Source: Bacteroidales bacterium UBA4788 (GTDB taxonomy: Bacteria; Bacteroidota; Bacteroidia; Bacteroidales; VadinHA17). From it: a stretch of DNA of 27,237 bases. Location of the stretch: the NCBI GenBank assembly GCA_002402965.1, contig DHGW01000017.1:4874-32110 (forward strand), given 5' to 3'. Shown piece after piece: positions 15,448 to 22,997 of this stretch (position 1 is the first letter of the stretch; each line of letters opens with the position of its first letter). The position numbers and the translations under genes are program-made. Below the pieces are notes generated by a model that was given only the letters and a program-made list of their open reading frames with translations, ran no database searches and was not told the origin of the DNA.

Positions 15448-16161
15448 ATGGCAGAACGATTCACAGCAGATCTGCTGTTTATTCTGTTTGTGCTGCTTAT
15501 AGCGGCACTCCTTGGTTTCCTGATCGGCTGGTTCCTCGCAAAGGGGCGCGGTAAAAAGCGAATAGCAGAACTGGAAGCAGAGATTGAAGACCTGAAGTCG
15601 AAGATACGCAGGCTTGAGGATGACAAGAACGCGCTTGACGTTAAGCTTCGCCAGCTGGACGATGAGAAAAATAGCCTCGCCGCGAAGATCAGCGGAATGG
15701 AGGAGGATGAACGTGCCCTCAGGGCTGAGGCCAGGAAGATGGACGATGATATCGCAAGCCTGAGACTCACCATTGACAGGCTGGAGAAGGAGATTGCAAT
15801 GCTGAAGGAGCAGCTTGACCAGGCCATAAAGCCTCAAGGTGTGCACGGCATTGCTGATATTCCCCCGGCTGCCGCGAAGCCTGAGTTTTCACCGGAGAAC
15901 ATTAAACCTGATGACCTGAAGGTGGTGAACGGCATTGGGCCGAAGATAGCACAGCTGCTGATCAACCGCGGAATTACCACATGGAAGGCACTGTCAGAGA
16001 CCTCACCCAACTACCTCTCTGACATCCTGCACGAGGACGGAGGCGAGCGCTTCCGCATACACAATCCGGAAAGCTGGCCGCACCAGGCACTCCTCCTGCA
16101 TGAAGGCAGATGGGATGAGTTCCGCGAAATGCTTGAAAAACTCGAAGGAGATAATATCTGA
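15448..16161 (+). CDS. Membrane-anchored coiled-coil protein with helix-hairpin-helix domain
   Basis: A 237-residue protein: a transmembrane helix (about 9-31), a long charged coiled coil (36-127), a short Pro/Ala linker, and a C-terminal helix-hairpin-helix domain (155-237) starting DDLKVVNGIGPKIAQLLINRGITTWKAL. The end, with FRIHNPESWPHQALLLHEGRWDEF, is the typical second half of this module, which is often annotated as a predicted 5' DNA nuclease (COG3743-like) or a general HhH DNA-binding domain. No nuclease catalytic motif is visible, so DNA binding is the safer reading. Its start is five bases after the OmpA-like stop, implying co-transcription and perhaps a link between envelope and nucleoid. 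Confidence 0.85.
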   Translation: MAERFTADLLFILFVLLIAALLGFLIGWFLAKGRGKKRIAELEAEIEDLKSKIRRLEDDKNALDVKLRQLDDEKNSLAAKISGMEEDERALRAEARKMDDDIASLRLTIDRLEKEIAMLKEQLDQAIKPQGVHGIADIPPAAAKPEFSPENIKPDDLKVVNGIGPKIAQLLINRGITTWKALSETSPNYLSDILHEDGGERFRIHNPESWPHQALLLHEGRWDEFREMLEKLEGDNI

Positions 16162-16194
16162 GCATCGTGCGAAGAGCTGGCCAGAACACTGTTT

Positions 16195-16250
16195 AACTGA
16201 CACTTAATTATCTGTTCACCGCCAAGGTTTCTTCCCCGGCGGTGTCAGTT
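16195..16250 (+). terminator. Terminator-like hairpin after the DUF937 operon
   Basis: CACCGCC (16217-16223) pairs with GGCGGTG (16238-16244), followed shortly by GTTTTA. A competing longer-range pair, AACTGACAC (16195-16203) with GTGTCAGTT (16242-16250), uses part of the same right arm, so two alternative folds are possible. Confidence 0.55.
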
Positions 16251-16264
16251 TTACCCCGTTACCT

Positions 16265-16294
16265 TTTGAAAAACGGCACAAAATGCTATATTTG
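16265..16294 (+). promoter_or_regulatory. Consensus Bacteroidota promoter for the aminomutase gene
   Basis: TTTG (16265-16268), an 18-base spacer and a perfect TATATTTG (16287-16294). The start site should fall near 16300, inside the palindrome that follows. Confidence 0.7.
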
Positions 16295-16316
16295 TTATTC
16301 CTGGTGTGGAATAACA
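16293..16316. promoter_or_regulatory. Nine-base perfect inverted repeat at the aminomutase transcription start
   Basis: TGTTATTCC (16293-16301) and GGAATAACA (16308-16316) flank a six-base centre. The left arm begins in the last bases of the -7 element, so a bound protein would block the promoter. It could alternatively be a hairpin in the 5' leader. Confidence 0.55.
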
Positions 16317-16348
16317 GGTATTAACATCACTAAAAGAAGGAGGTGCTG

Positions 16349-17875
16349 ATGATTATTAACGAGGATTTTTTATACCGTCCCCGGAAGTACAACAAGATTG
16401 ATTTATGGAAAGATGTGACGCCGGAGCAGTGGAATGACCCTGACTGGCAAAGAAAGAACTCAATAAGGTCTGTTGACCAGCTGAAAAAGGTGATCAGGCT
16501 CACTGACTACCAGGAAGAAGAGATACGAAGAACTATAGGAACACTGAGGCAGGAGGGCAAAGAGCCACTGCGTATAACGCCCTACTATGCATCGCTGATG
16601 CAGGCTGACCCGTTTAACCCGGTCTTTTTCGGCGAAGTATCACAGAAGCGTCTCGATCCTATTTTCTGGCAGAGCGTGCCCACCCCTGCCAACCTGATGT
16701 TCCCCAATGCCGGTGTCGAGGGAGCAATGAGCGAAGGATCACGCAGCTACGGCGCGGTCTATCAGCGCTATCCGAACAGGGTGGCTCTTTTTGTAGCAGA
16801 AAACACCAGCTGTGCATCCTATTGCGTACATTGCCAGCGGGCCAAGTCGCTCGACACCACAGCCGATGTCAACAGCCGCGAGGTGGACAAAGGCCTCTTC
16901 TACATCGGTTATAACAGGAACATCAACGAGGTGCTGGTTACTGGCGGTGATGCCCTGATGATCAGCTTCAAGAGGCTGAAGTACATCCTTGGTGAGCTGA
17001 GCCGCATACCACATCTCAGGGTCATCAGGATAGCCACACGGGTGCCTGTGGTGCTGCCCATGCTCATAACCGGTGAACTCCTTGAGATGATCAGGGAAGC
17101 ATCAAACAGATACAACAATGGGCCGGAGAAGTATGTCTATTTCATGACCCACATCAACCATTACCAGGAAGTGACAGCTGACCTGGCCGCTGCGGTGAGG
17201 AAGATCACCATGCACGGATTCACAATCCGTAACCAGACGGTGCTCCTGAACCATGTCAACGACCACTACCGGACATTGGCGGAGACATTCAGGCGCATGT
17301 TCTGGATCGGGGTCCACCCCTACTATCTCCTTCAGTGTCACAAGGAAAGGGGAATAGTCCATTTCATCACCCCGATACAAGTGGGCAAGATCTACATGAA
17401 GCACCTGCAGGGGTGGATCAGCGGTATCACCGTGCCGCGATACGCAGCGAACATCGAGGGCGGCGGCGGCAAGGTGCTGCTGATGCCCTCGGGACACGAC
17501 ACGCTGAACCTCGACTCGAGTATTGACGATAAGATCTCCGAGAGCTCTGCCAGCGTGCTTACCTGGGATCACAAGAAGATGCTGAAATACGAAGCCCTGG
17601 GGAGGGCGACCAGGAAAGAGTATGAGGAGGCCGTAATCATAATGGACAGGTTCATCGGCCGTAAGGGGGTCTTTCTCCCGAAAATCATCATCGTGGATGA
17701 GAAGGGGAACCACCTGGAGACCACCAACCGTACGAAGCTGCCTACCTTTGAGAGGAGCAAGAAGGCGAAGCTGCTCGATTATGAGCTCTTTAACTCGGAG
17801 ATGCCGCTTACCAATCCAGTGGATGCCTTCGATAAGATTGAGGCGGCATTCAACAAGTCCAAATACGCATCCTGA
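16349..17875 (+). CDS. KamA-type radical SAM aminomutase, probably not lysine-specific
   Basis: A 508-residue protein; ATG 16349 follows AAGGAGG by five bases. It is a PLP-dependent radical SAM aminomutase of the lysine 2,3-aminomutase family. Key residues: the cluster motif C155-x3-C159-x2-C162, R164 (equivalent to the carboxylate-binding Arg134), and K375 in GGGGK (the PLP lysine). Counting back from K375 without gaps, the two aspartates that hold the lysine side chain in clostridial KamA (D293, D330) are H331 (LLQCH) and N368 (NIEGGGGK). Glutamate 2,3-aminomutase is known to differ at these positions, with Asn at the second, so a glutamate-like or other amino acid is more likely. It is about 90 residues longer than KamA. 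Strong promoter and operator-like palindrome upstream. Confidence 0.88.
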   Translation: MIINEDFLYRPRKYNKIDLWKDVTPEQWNDPDWQRKNSIRSVDQLKKVIRLTDYQEEEIRRTIGTLRQEGKEPLRITPYYASLMQADPFNPVFFGEVSQKRLDPIFWQSVPTPANLMFPNAGVEGAMSEGSRSYGAVYQRYPNRVALFVAENTSCASYCVHCQRAKSLDTTADVNSREVDKGLFYIGYNRNINEVLVTGGDALMISFKRLKYILGELSRIPHLRVIRIATRVPVVLPMLITGELLEMIREASNRYNNGPEKYVYFMTHINHYQEVTADLAAAVRKITMHGFTIRNQTVLLNHVNDHYRTLAETFRRMFWIGVHPYYLLQCHKERGIVHFITPIQVGKIYMKHLQGWISGITVPRYAANIEGGGGKVLLMPSGHDTLNLDSSIDDKISESSASVLTWDHKKMLKYEALGRATRKEYEEAVIIMDRFIGRKGVFLPKIIIVDEKGNHLETTNRTKLPTFERSKKAKLLDYELFNSEMPLTNPVDAFDKIEAAFNKSKYAS

Positions 17876-17901
17876 TCTGAAAATCCGGTCACCTGAAAGG
17901 T

Positions 17902-17926
17902 AACGACGGGCCTGAGACCCGTCGTT
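17902..17926. terminator. Bidirectional terminator between the aminomutase and aldehyde oxidoreductase genes
   Basis: AACGACGGG and CCCGTCGTT form a perfect nine-base-pair stem around a seven-base loop, followed by TTCAT. It sits between two convergent genes (stops at 17875 and 17968) and can serve both. Confidence 0.75.
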
Positions 17927-17967
17927 TCATCATCCCGGCCAGGATATCTGCATCCCAGGGGAACCGT

Positions 17968-20121
17968 CTATTGCAGCGGTGCAACCACCTCGATGACCTC
18001 GGGGAAGTCCATCCCGATCTTCCTCAGGTGCTCAATGGTTGGGATACCGTTGTTGTTCCATCCGCGGCGCTTGTAGACCGCATCGCGAAGCAGGTCATAC
18101 TGCTTCTCCCTGTACTGTCTCGTCACCTTTATCTTCTCCTCAATACTCATCCCCTCAGGGTTGACACCCACCTTTTCCTTCAGCTGCTTGTCATACCTCT
18201 CCTGGCGGGACAGGTATTCTTCCACGGTAACGGGACCGCATGCACGGTACGGCTGGTCATCATCCTTGCGTCTGCCGTAGCCGCGGCGGATGTTGAACAC
18301 CCGCTGGAAGTTATAAACCCTCTCGGAGTCCTCAACCAGCCTGTGCTTGTCAAAAGGCCTGCCGGTAACTGACTTATAGATTGTTACGTAGTTGTCAACG
18401 TGCTCGGGCACCTTTGCCGGCTCGTCTGTCTGGGCGTTGGTCTCAGGCTCCACGTCGTTCCACGGCAGCTTGCAGAGTCCCACCAGTCCGAACCATGTGC
18501 GGAACATCGGGAAGTAATGAAGCGCCTCTGCCTTGTTCTCGAATGTCGGGATCTGGTTGTTGACCATATCCATGAAGATAAGCCATGCCTCGTCGTGCTG
18601 CGGGCCCTTGTTGGTCATGGCATATCCGCCCTGCTGTGCAAGTGACTCCTTCGACATATACTGTGAGTATTCGAGGCCTTTGTTCTCCATGCCTATGTCC
18701 TGCAGGAACTTCGGGTCGCCCCATCCCTTCTCTGCAAAAATCCTCTTCATGGCGCGGATGCCCTGTCCGGCAATCAGGCCGAAGCCCTCGCCGCGGGCTA
18801 CCTGGTGCAGCAGCTCAAGGGCCGGGGGGATGTTTCCGAAGGTAAGTTCGAGACCGCCGGTGCGCTCCTTGTTCAGTATGCCATTTTGGTAGCACTCCTG
18901 GATGAATGCCAGGCTGGTGCCCCAGGTAATTGTGCATATACCGTATGTATCACAGTAGAAGTTGGTTTCGATGATGTATCTCGGATCGAAGAATCCGCCG
19001 TTGGAGCCCAGACCAGCTGCTGTTTCATATTCCGGTCCGTCAACTATAACCTTCTGCCCGGCATAGGGACCGGTGGTTATCTCGTAATCGTCTATTGCCT
19101 TGGCACATGCCATATTGCAGCCAATCCAGCAGCCGTCAGGAATGTTCTGTGTGAAAAATGATTTCCAAACGCCGGAATCAATCCTGGGTGAGTCTTTGTG
19201 TGATCCGAACTTGTAATTATGAGTAGGAAGGAGATCATGGTCATCCATTATCTCCATGAGGTGGGCTGTACCAATTTGACGCATCTTGCACTGTTTGTCA
19301 TCGAGCTCACGCATCTCGCGGTTGAAACGACGCCCGCGCTCCTGGATCGATTCGAGGTCCACCACGTTGTTGAGGTTACCCTTTACGCCGGGGATCTTGC
19401 AGACGATGGCCTTGATCTTCTTGTTGCGGAAGACGGTTCCGATGCCGCCACGGCCGGCCTGCTTCATCCTGATCTTCTTGCGCTTGTTGTCGTAGAATGT
19501 AAAGTTAAGCATGCCGATCAGAGAGTGGTCGGCCGCCGATCCGGTGGAGACGATGCCGATGTTTTTCCTGTCCGACTCATTATTGGCGAACATATCTGTC
19601 AGCTGCTCAGCCAGCACGTGGCTGTCAAGCGCCTCGGCAGGAGCCTCGAAGATTTCGACATAGTGGTCAACTCCGTTGATGTAGACGATGACGTCGTTGA
19701 CGGCCTTACCCTGCAGCTCGATGGCGTCAAAACCCGAGAACTTCAGGAAGGGGCCGAAGAAGCCGCCGACGTTACTGTCCATCACTGAGTCAGTCTGGGG
19801 TGAGATTGTAACCACCAGCGACTTCCCGGAGCCTGAGTATTGGGTGATGCCGCCGATAGGGCCTGAGGAGATGACTATCTCATTTTCCGGGTCATCCCAT
19901 TTTGTGTCGGGTTTGGTGGCATCCCAGAGGTAGCGGAGGCCATAGCCCTTGCCGCCGATGAATTTTTCCTTCATCACCTGCGGTACGTCTTTCTCCTTTA
20001 TCTCAGGTGTTCCGACGTTGACATAGAGTGTCTTGTCGGTATATCCCTTGTCAAGGGGAGTCCATTTGTAGTTCCATCTCTTGAGAAGCTTGTGCTTCGC
20101 CCTGATTTCGCTGATATCCAT
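17968..20121 (-). CDS. Aldehyde:ferredoxin oxidoreductase family tungsten enzyme, long form
   Basis: A 717-residue member of the AOR family, which oxidises aldehydes (or related substrates) with a tungsten or molybdenum bis-pterin cofactor and a 4Fe-4S cluster. Seen: GGKGYG (56-61), SSGPIGGITQYSGSGK (85-100), NVGGFFGPFLKFSGFDAIELQGKA (117-140), the pterin loop AGRGGIGTVFRNKKIKAIV (222-240), GPEYETAAG (362-370), and cluster ligands C331, C335, C339 with a distant C550. The first pair is C-x3-C, not the C-x2-C of Pyrococcus AOR. It is about 100 residues longer than classical AOR, with an extra C-terminal region (about 600-717), like the YdhV-type branch. It diverges from a ThiS/MoaD-like gene. 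Confidence 0.92.
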   Translation of the reverse strand: MDISEIRAKHKLLKRWNYKWTPLDKGYTDKTLYVNVGTPEIKEKDVPQVMKEKFIGGKGYGLRYLWDATKPDTKWDDPENEIVISSGPIGGITQYSGSGKSLVVTISPQTDSVMDSNVGGFFGPFLKFSGFDAIELQGKAVNDVIVYINGVDHYVEIFEAPAEALDSHVLAEQLTDMFANNESDRKNIGIVSTGSAADHSLIGMLNFTFYDNKRKKIRMKQAGRGGIGTVFRNKKIKAIVCKIPGVKGNLNNVVDLESIQERGRRFNREMRELDDKQCKMRQIGTAHLMEIMDDHDLLPTHNYKFGSHKDSPRIDSGVWKSFFTQNIPDGCWIGCNMACAKAIDDYEITTGPYAGQKVIVDGPEYETAAGLGSNGGFFDPRYIIETNFYCDTYGICTITWGTSLAFIQECYQNGILNKERTGGLELTFGNIPPALELLHQVARGEGFGLIAGQGIRAMKRIFAEKGWGDPKFLQDIGMENKGLEYSQYMSKESLAQQGGYAMTNKGPQHDEAWLIFMDMVNNQIPTFENKAEALHYFPMFRTWFGLVGLCKLPWNDVEPETNAQTDEPAKVPEHVDNYVTIYKSVTGRPFDKHRLVEDSERVYNFQRVFNIRRGYGRRKDDDQPYRACGPVTVEEYLSRQERYDKQLKEKVGVNPEGMSIEEKIKVTRQYREKQYDLLRDAVYKRRGWNNNGIPTIEHLRKIGMDFPEVIEVVAPLQ

Positions 20122-20225
20122 AGTAAGTTTTTAAATAGTTTCCAGTGTCAAACACAAATATCGTATGTAAATATCCGTAATCTAATGATAATAGTCAATA
20201 TGCAGCCGATTGCCGGTCGTGAAAG

Positions 20226-20253
20226 AATTTGGGATTTGCGATTTGCAATTTGC
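20226..20253. repeat. Four tandem 7-mers (AATTTGG / GATTTGC / GATTTGC / AATTTGC)
   Basis: Four consecutive heptamers lie in the divergent gap between the aldehyde oxidoreductase and ThiS-like genes. Each unit contains TTTG or TTGG, so the array offers -33-like boxes every seven bases. The unit is related, on the other strand, to the heptamers at 14115-14135. Confidence 0.7.
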
Positions 20254-20272
20254 GATCAGCATGATAACTTTG
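20242..20272 (+). promoter_or_regulatory. Promoter of the ThiS-like gene, predicting a leaderless or nearly leaderless transcript
   Basis: TTTG (20242-20245, inside the heptamer array), a 19-base spacer and a perfect TAACTTTG (20265-20272). The -7 element ends only five bases before the ATG at 20278. Confidence 0.5.
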
Positions 20273-20277
20273 CATCA

Positions 20278-20481
20278 ATGGAGATAACCCTGAACAATGA
20301 ACCGCTGACAATAGACACAGGCAGCATCAGCGTAGGGAAACTGCTTGAATTGAAGAAATATACCTTCAGGCTCAGGATTGTGAAGATCAACGGACGGATC
20401 ATTGATCGCGACAGTTACGATCGGGAGATGATTCATAACGGCGACACGGTTCAGGTTATCTACCTGATGAGCGGAGGATGA
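20278..20481 (+). CDS. ThiS/MoaD-like sulfur carrier protein
   Basis: A 67-residue beta-grasp protein starting MEITLNNEPL and ending DTVQVIYLMSGG. The terminal Gly-Gly is the part that is adenylated and thiocarboxylated in ThiS and MoaD; LRIVKINGRIIDRDSY and HNGDTVQV match the ThiS consensus (VAxNG.iv.r......L.dGD.V.I). ThiS would feed thiamine thiazole synthesis, and MoaD-like carriers feed pterin-dithiolene synthesis. No thi or moa gene is adjacent. The divergent aldehyde oxidoreductase needs a tungstopterin, which makes a cofactor role attractive, but ThiS remains the better match by sequence. The start is fixed by the conserved ME-I beginning; there is no ribosome binding site. Confidence 0.82.
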   Translation: MEITLNNEPLTIDTGSISVGKLLELKKYTFRLRIVKINGRIIDRDSYDREMIHNGDTVQVIYLMSGG

Positions 20482-20562
20482 CAACAGGACAAAACAAAAC
20501 CCCATAACACCTTGAAGGGAGATTTCTGGCAGCGGTTCACACTGGCAGCCCTGCGCGACAGG

Positions 20563-20928
20563 ATGCCGCCATGGATGAAGAACAAGTACGTCCTTACGAT
20601 ACTTGTCTTCCTCGTATGGATAATTCTGCTTGACCCCAACAACCTCATCTCGAGGGTACGGGAGGTAAAAAACCGTAACAGGCTGGAGCGCGAGAAGGAA
20701 TATTACATGGGCCGTATCGAGGAGGACCGCCGCAAGCTAAATGAGCTCCGCACCAGCAACGAGAACCTCGAGAAGTATGCCCGTGAGCAGTACCGCATGA
20801 AGAGGCCCGACGAGGATCTTTTCATCATCGTCAGCCCGGATGAGGAGCGCAAGATCAGGCGCGAACGGAAGGTATCAAAAACAGCGAAGCCCGCTCGGAA
20901 GCAGGCTTCTGAAAGTTCACGCAGGTAA
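20563..20928 (+). CDS. DivIC/FtsB-like cell-division protein
   Basis: About 121 residues from ATG 20563 (MPPWMKNKYVLT); the frame is open upstream to a TTG at 20512, and a second ATG lies at 20575. After a short basic start comes one transmembrane helix (YVLTILVFLVWIILL), then LDPNNLI, a periplasmic coiled coil (about 30-75, with REKEYYMGRIEEDRRKLNEL) and YAREQYRMKRPDEDLFIIV. This is the hallmark layout of Bacteroidota septum formation initiators (DivIC/FtsB), which join FtsQ- and FtsL-like proteins at the division site. The C-terminus is an unusually basic, lysine-arginine tail. The gene ends three bases from the stop of the convergent OmpH-like gene. Confidence 0.88.
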   Translation: MPPWMKNKYVLTILVFLVWIILLDPNNLISRVREVKNRNRLEREKEYYMGRIEEDRRKLNELRTSNENLEKYAREQYRMKRPDEDLFIIVSPDEERKIRRERKVSKTAKPARKQASESSRR

Positions 20929-20931
20929 ACT

Positions 20932-21537
20932 TTATTTCTTCGCCTTTTCAGCGTTGTATTTTGCATTCAGACCGGTAATTACGTCATTGGTGACATCAAG
21001 GGTGGAGTCACTGAACAGGATAGGACCGGGGAACTGCTTCGCCAGTATATACTGGAAGCCGTGGTCACTGTTGAATTCGACCAGGTACTGGTTGATATAC
21101 TCGAGCACCTGCCTCTGTGCCACAAGGCCCTCCTCATTGAGGTTATAAGCCATCTCATCGCGGCGTGCCAGCAGAGTCTGCTGCTGCTGGGTCAGCGTCT
21201 GCTCCATCTCAGCGGCAGTGGCCCTGGTGACCAGGCCCTTCTGTACCTTGTTCTGGAAATCCCTTACATCTCTGTCAAAAGCCTGCGACTTGGATGCCAG
21301 TTCAGCTTCCGAGCTCTTGGTCTTCTCCTCAAGTTCCGTGGCTTTGTCCGTTGCCATGTCAAAGTTGGCAATTACGGAATCAAGCTCAACGAAGGCAATG
21401 CCGCCCTGGAGGTTGTGCTTAACGGTATTTTCGGTGCCGGCGGGTTTGTTCTTGCCGCAGCCGGTCATGATGAGTGCTCCTGCAACAACAATTACTGTTA
21501 TGATCAGGATATTCCTGGCAACTGATATTCTATTCAT
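20932..21537 (-). CDS. OmpH/Skp-like periplasmic chaperone, lipoprotein
   Basis: A 201-residue lipoprotein from ATG 21537: a hydrophobic signal ending IMTGC (Cys 27). The mature part begins IAFVELDSVIANFD, the typical OmpH start, and continues as a long helical hairpin rich in Glu, Gln and Lys (about 60-150), ending YILAKQFPGPILFSDSTLDVTNDVI, where OmpH members form the trimer body. It should act in the periplasm to escort outer-membrane proteins, here tethered by a lipid. A perfect -7 element (TATGTTTG, 21581-21574) lies about 37 bases upstream, with only a poorly spaced -33 box. The upstream neighbour on the same strand encodes an outer-membrane PorP/SprF-like protein. Confidence 0.88.
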   Translation of the reverse strand: MNRISVARNILIITVIVVAGALIMTGCGKNKPAGTENTVKHNLQGGIAFVELDSVIANFDMATDKATELEEKTKSSEAELASKSQAFDRDVRDFQNKVQKGLVTRATAAEMEQTLTQQQQTLLARRDEMAYNLNEEGLVAQRQVLEYINQYLVEFNSDHGFQYILAKQFPGPILFSDSTLDVTNDVITGLNAKYNAEKAKK

Positions 21538-21679
21538 TTCAGAAATTAGGTTATGGTTCAACAAATTGTTGCACAAACATACACAAATTTTAAATACCAA
21601 AAAGAGTAAGGAGATGAGTGGACCTGCGAAGCGTGAGGCGGCCGGCAGGATTGAAAGCAGGAGAAAAAAGCTGTAACCG

Positions 21680-22681
21680 TCAGAATTCCGGACAGGGGAT
21701 TGCGTGTATCCTTCCCCCGCGTTTAACCTGGGCCGAGGTGAATGTATAGATGAGGGATATCTCATAAGCTCCGCCCGATGAGGTGATCAGGTTGGAGATT
21801 GTAAAGTCATAACTAAGGCCTACGTTCAACTGGTCGGTCTTGATGCCCAGCATCCCGATGATGGCATCGCCGGCCTGCGCTGAAACATCCTTCGAGGTGG
21901 CGAAGGGTATCCCCCTGTACCAAACACCAAACACCAGCGGGTTCTTGAAGTAGTAGAATCCCACATCGGACTGGAAGAAGTCGCCCTGGAACATTACGTT
22001 CGCGGCAACGGACAGGACCTCTGTAAGCTTTGTGCGAAGCCTCCCGCGGCTGATTATCTGGAACCCGCCAAAGAGATCCAGCTTCATTGGCACTGTAGTG
22101 TTGTCGCCCCAGAATGATGTCTTCGGCCTGAGGAGATGGTCAAGCGTGAATCCTCCCCATATCTTTTCGTTATACGCCAGTCCGGACAAAGTGAAGTCGA
22201 TGTCCGCCACATTGTCAAACGGCGGTGGTGTTATTGGGGGCAGCGTTCCTCCTGTTGTTAACTGGCTGTTCCATACAAGTTTGGTCAGATCGAGGCCGAG
22301 ATAGGTGAACTTGAAGTTGATGCCGGGCCTTATATGCCAGTCCTCGTTGACCTGGATGTCATAAGAGTAGAGGAGGCCGATGTTGGTGGTACTCAGTTCA
22401 CCCGAACCGGCAACATCATAAGTTGCAAGTATGCCAAGGCCCGAATTGAAGTTCGGAACTGCCTTGTCAAAAGAGAAGCTGTAAGTGTGGAATACCCCGG
22501 GGATGGATGGCCACTGGTTGCGCCAGTTCAGCGCCAGCCGGTAATCTTCAGTTGCCCCCGCGAATGAAGGTGCCAGGTAAAGCTGGTTGGCATAGAACTG
22601 GGAGAACTGGGGGTCCTGACCCTGCGTAATAACTGAAATTAAGAGCAGCAGGCCTATCAGATATTTAGTTCGAAATGGCAA
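21680..22681 (-). CDS. PorP/SprF family type IX secretion-associated outer-membrane protein
   Basis: A 333-residue outer-membrane beta-barrel. The start is TTG 22681: an in-frame TAA lies 15 bases upstream, AAAGGA precedes it at a good distance, and no ATG is near the signal peptide (PFRTKYLIGLLLLISVITQGQ). The mature N-terminus DPQFSQFYANQLYLAPSFAG is the family signature, followed by alternating aromatic beta strands to the C-terminus. PorP/SprF proteins are partners of the Bacteroidota type IX secretion machinery, often for one particular secreted protein or for gliding adhesins. No gld or por core genes and no large secreted partner lie in this window, so it is an orphan copy. Confidence 0.92.
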   Translation of the reverse strand: MPFRTKYLIGLLLLISVITQGQDPQFSQFYANQLYLAPSFAGATEDYRLALNWRNQWPSIPGVFHTYSFSFDKAVPNFNSGLGILATYDVAGSGELSTTNIGLLYSYDIQVNEDWHIRPGINFKFTYLGLDLTKLVWNSQLTTGGTLPPITPPPFDNVADIDFTLSGLAYNEKIWGGFTLDHLLRPKTSFWGDNTTVPMKLDLFGGFQIISRGRLRTKLTEVLSVAANVMFQGDFFQSDVGFYYFKNPLVFGVWYRGIPFATSKDVSAQAGDAIIGMLGIKTDQLNVGLSYDFTISNLITSSGGAYEISLIYTFTSAQVKRGGRIHAIPCPEF

Positions 22682-22997
22682 TCCGGATCCTTTTTAGTTA
22701 CACAAAGTAGCTAATTATACGGTCAAACTTCAGTAAGGTTACATCGAATTATATCAACATTTTGCCCATAGAATGGGAAAGATATCAATAATACGGTTAC
22801 AATAATCTAAAGATCAATAATTTATAAGCGAAGCGTCTGCTGACATTGCCAGATAGCGGCCCTGGAAGGGTACTTTTTTCCCAAAAACAGGGAAAAAAAT
22901 GTATTTAATCATGTAATACCTCTGATATACGTCATTGGTATGAGAATGGTACCGGTATTATTTTTGGAGATTGAATAATTGTGTGAAAGAAGATCAT
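22682..22997. other. Divergent regulatory gap before the fused dehydrogenase
   Basis: No gene is present. The gap holds a perfect inverted repeat, TTTTTTCCC (22874-22882) and GGGAAAAAA (22890-22898), with a seven-base centre, and the promoter at 22935-22966. The A and T runs flank the outside of the stem on both strands, so it may be a weak terminator-like hairpin or a protein site. Confidence 0.45.
22935..22966 (+). promoter_or_regulatory. Bacteroidota-type promoter for the fused dehydrogenase gene
   Basis: TTG (22935-22937), a 21-base spacer and a perfect TATTTTTG (22959-22966). A start site near 22972 rules out the upstream TTG at 22971 as start codon and supports ATG 22998. Confidence 0.6.

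Noticed and set aside
17968..20121. Many long plus-strand frames across the aldehyde oxidoreductase gene
   Set aside because: They are antisense shadows caused by codon bias. The minus strand carries a continuous protein with all family motifs.
20226..20253. CRISPR-like array
   Set aside because: Units are only seven bases, directly adjacent, with no spacers and no cas genes.
20122..20277. Sigma-54 promoter for the aldehyde oxidoreductase gene
   Set aside because: A GG...GC pair on the minus strand near 20200-20220 has nine bases between instead of ten and poor flanking matches.
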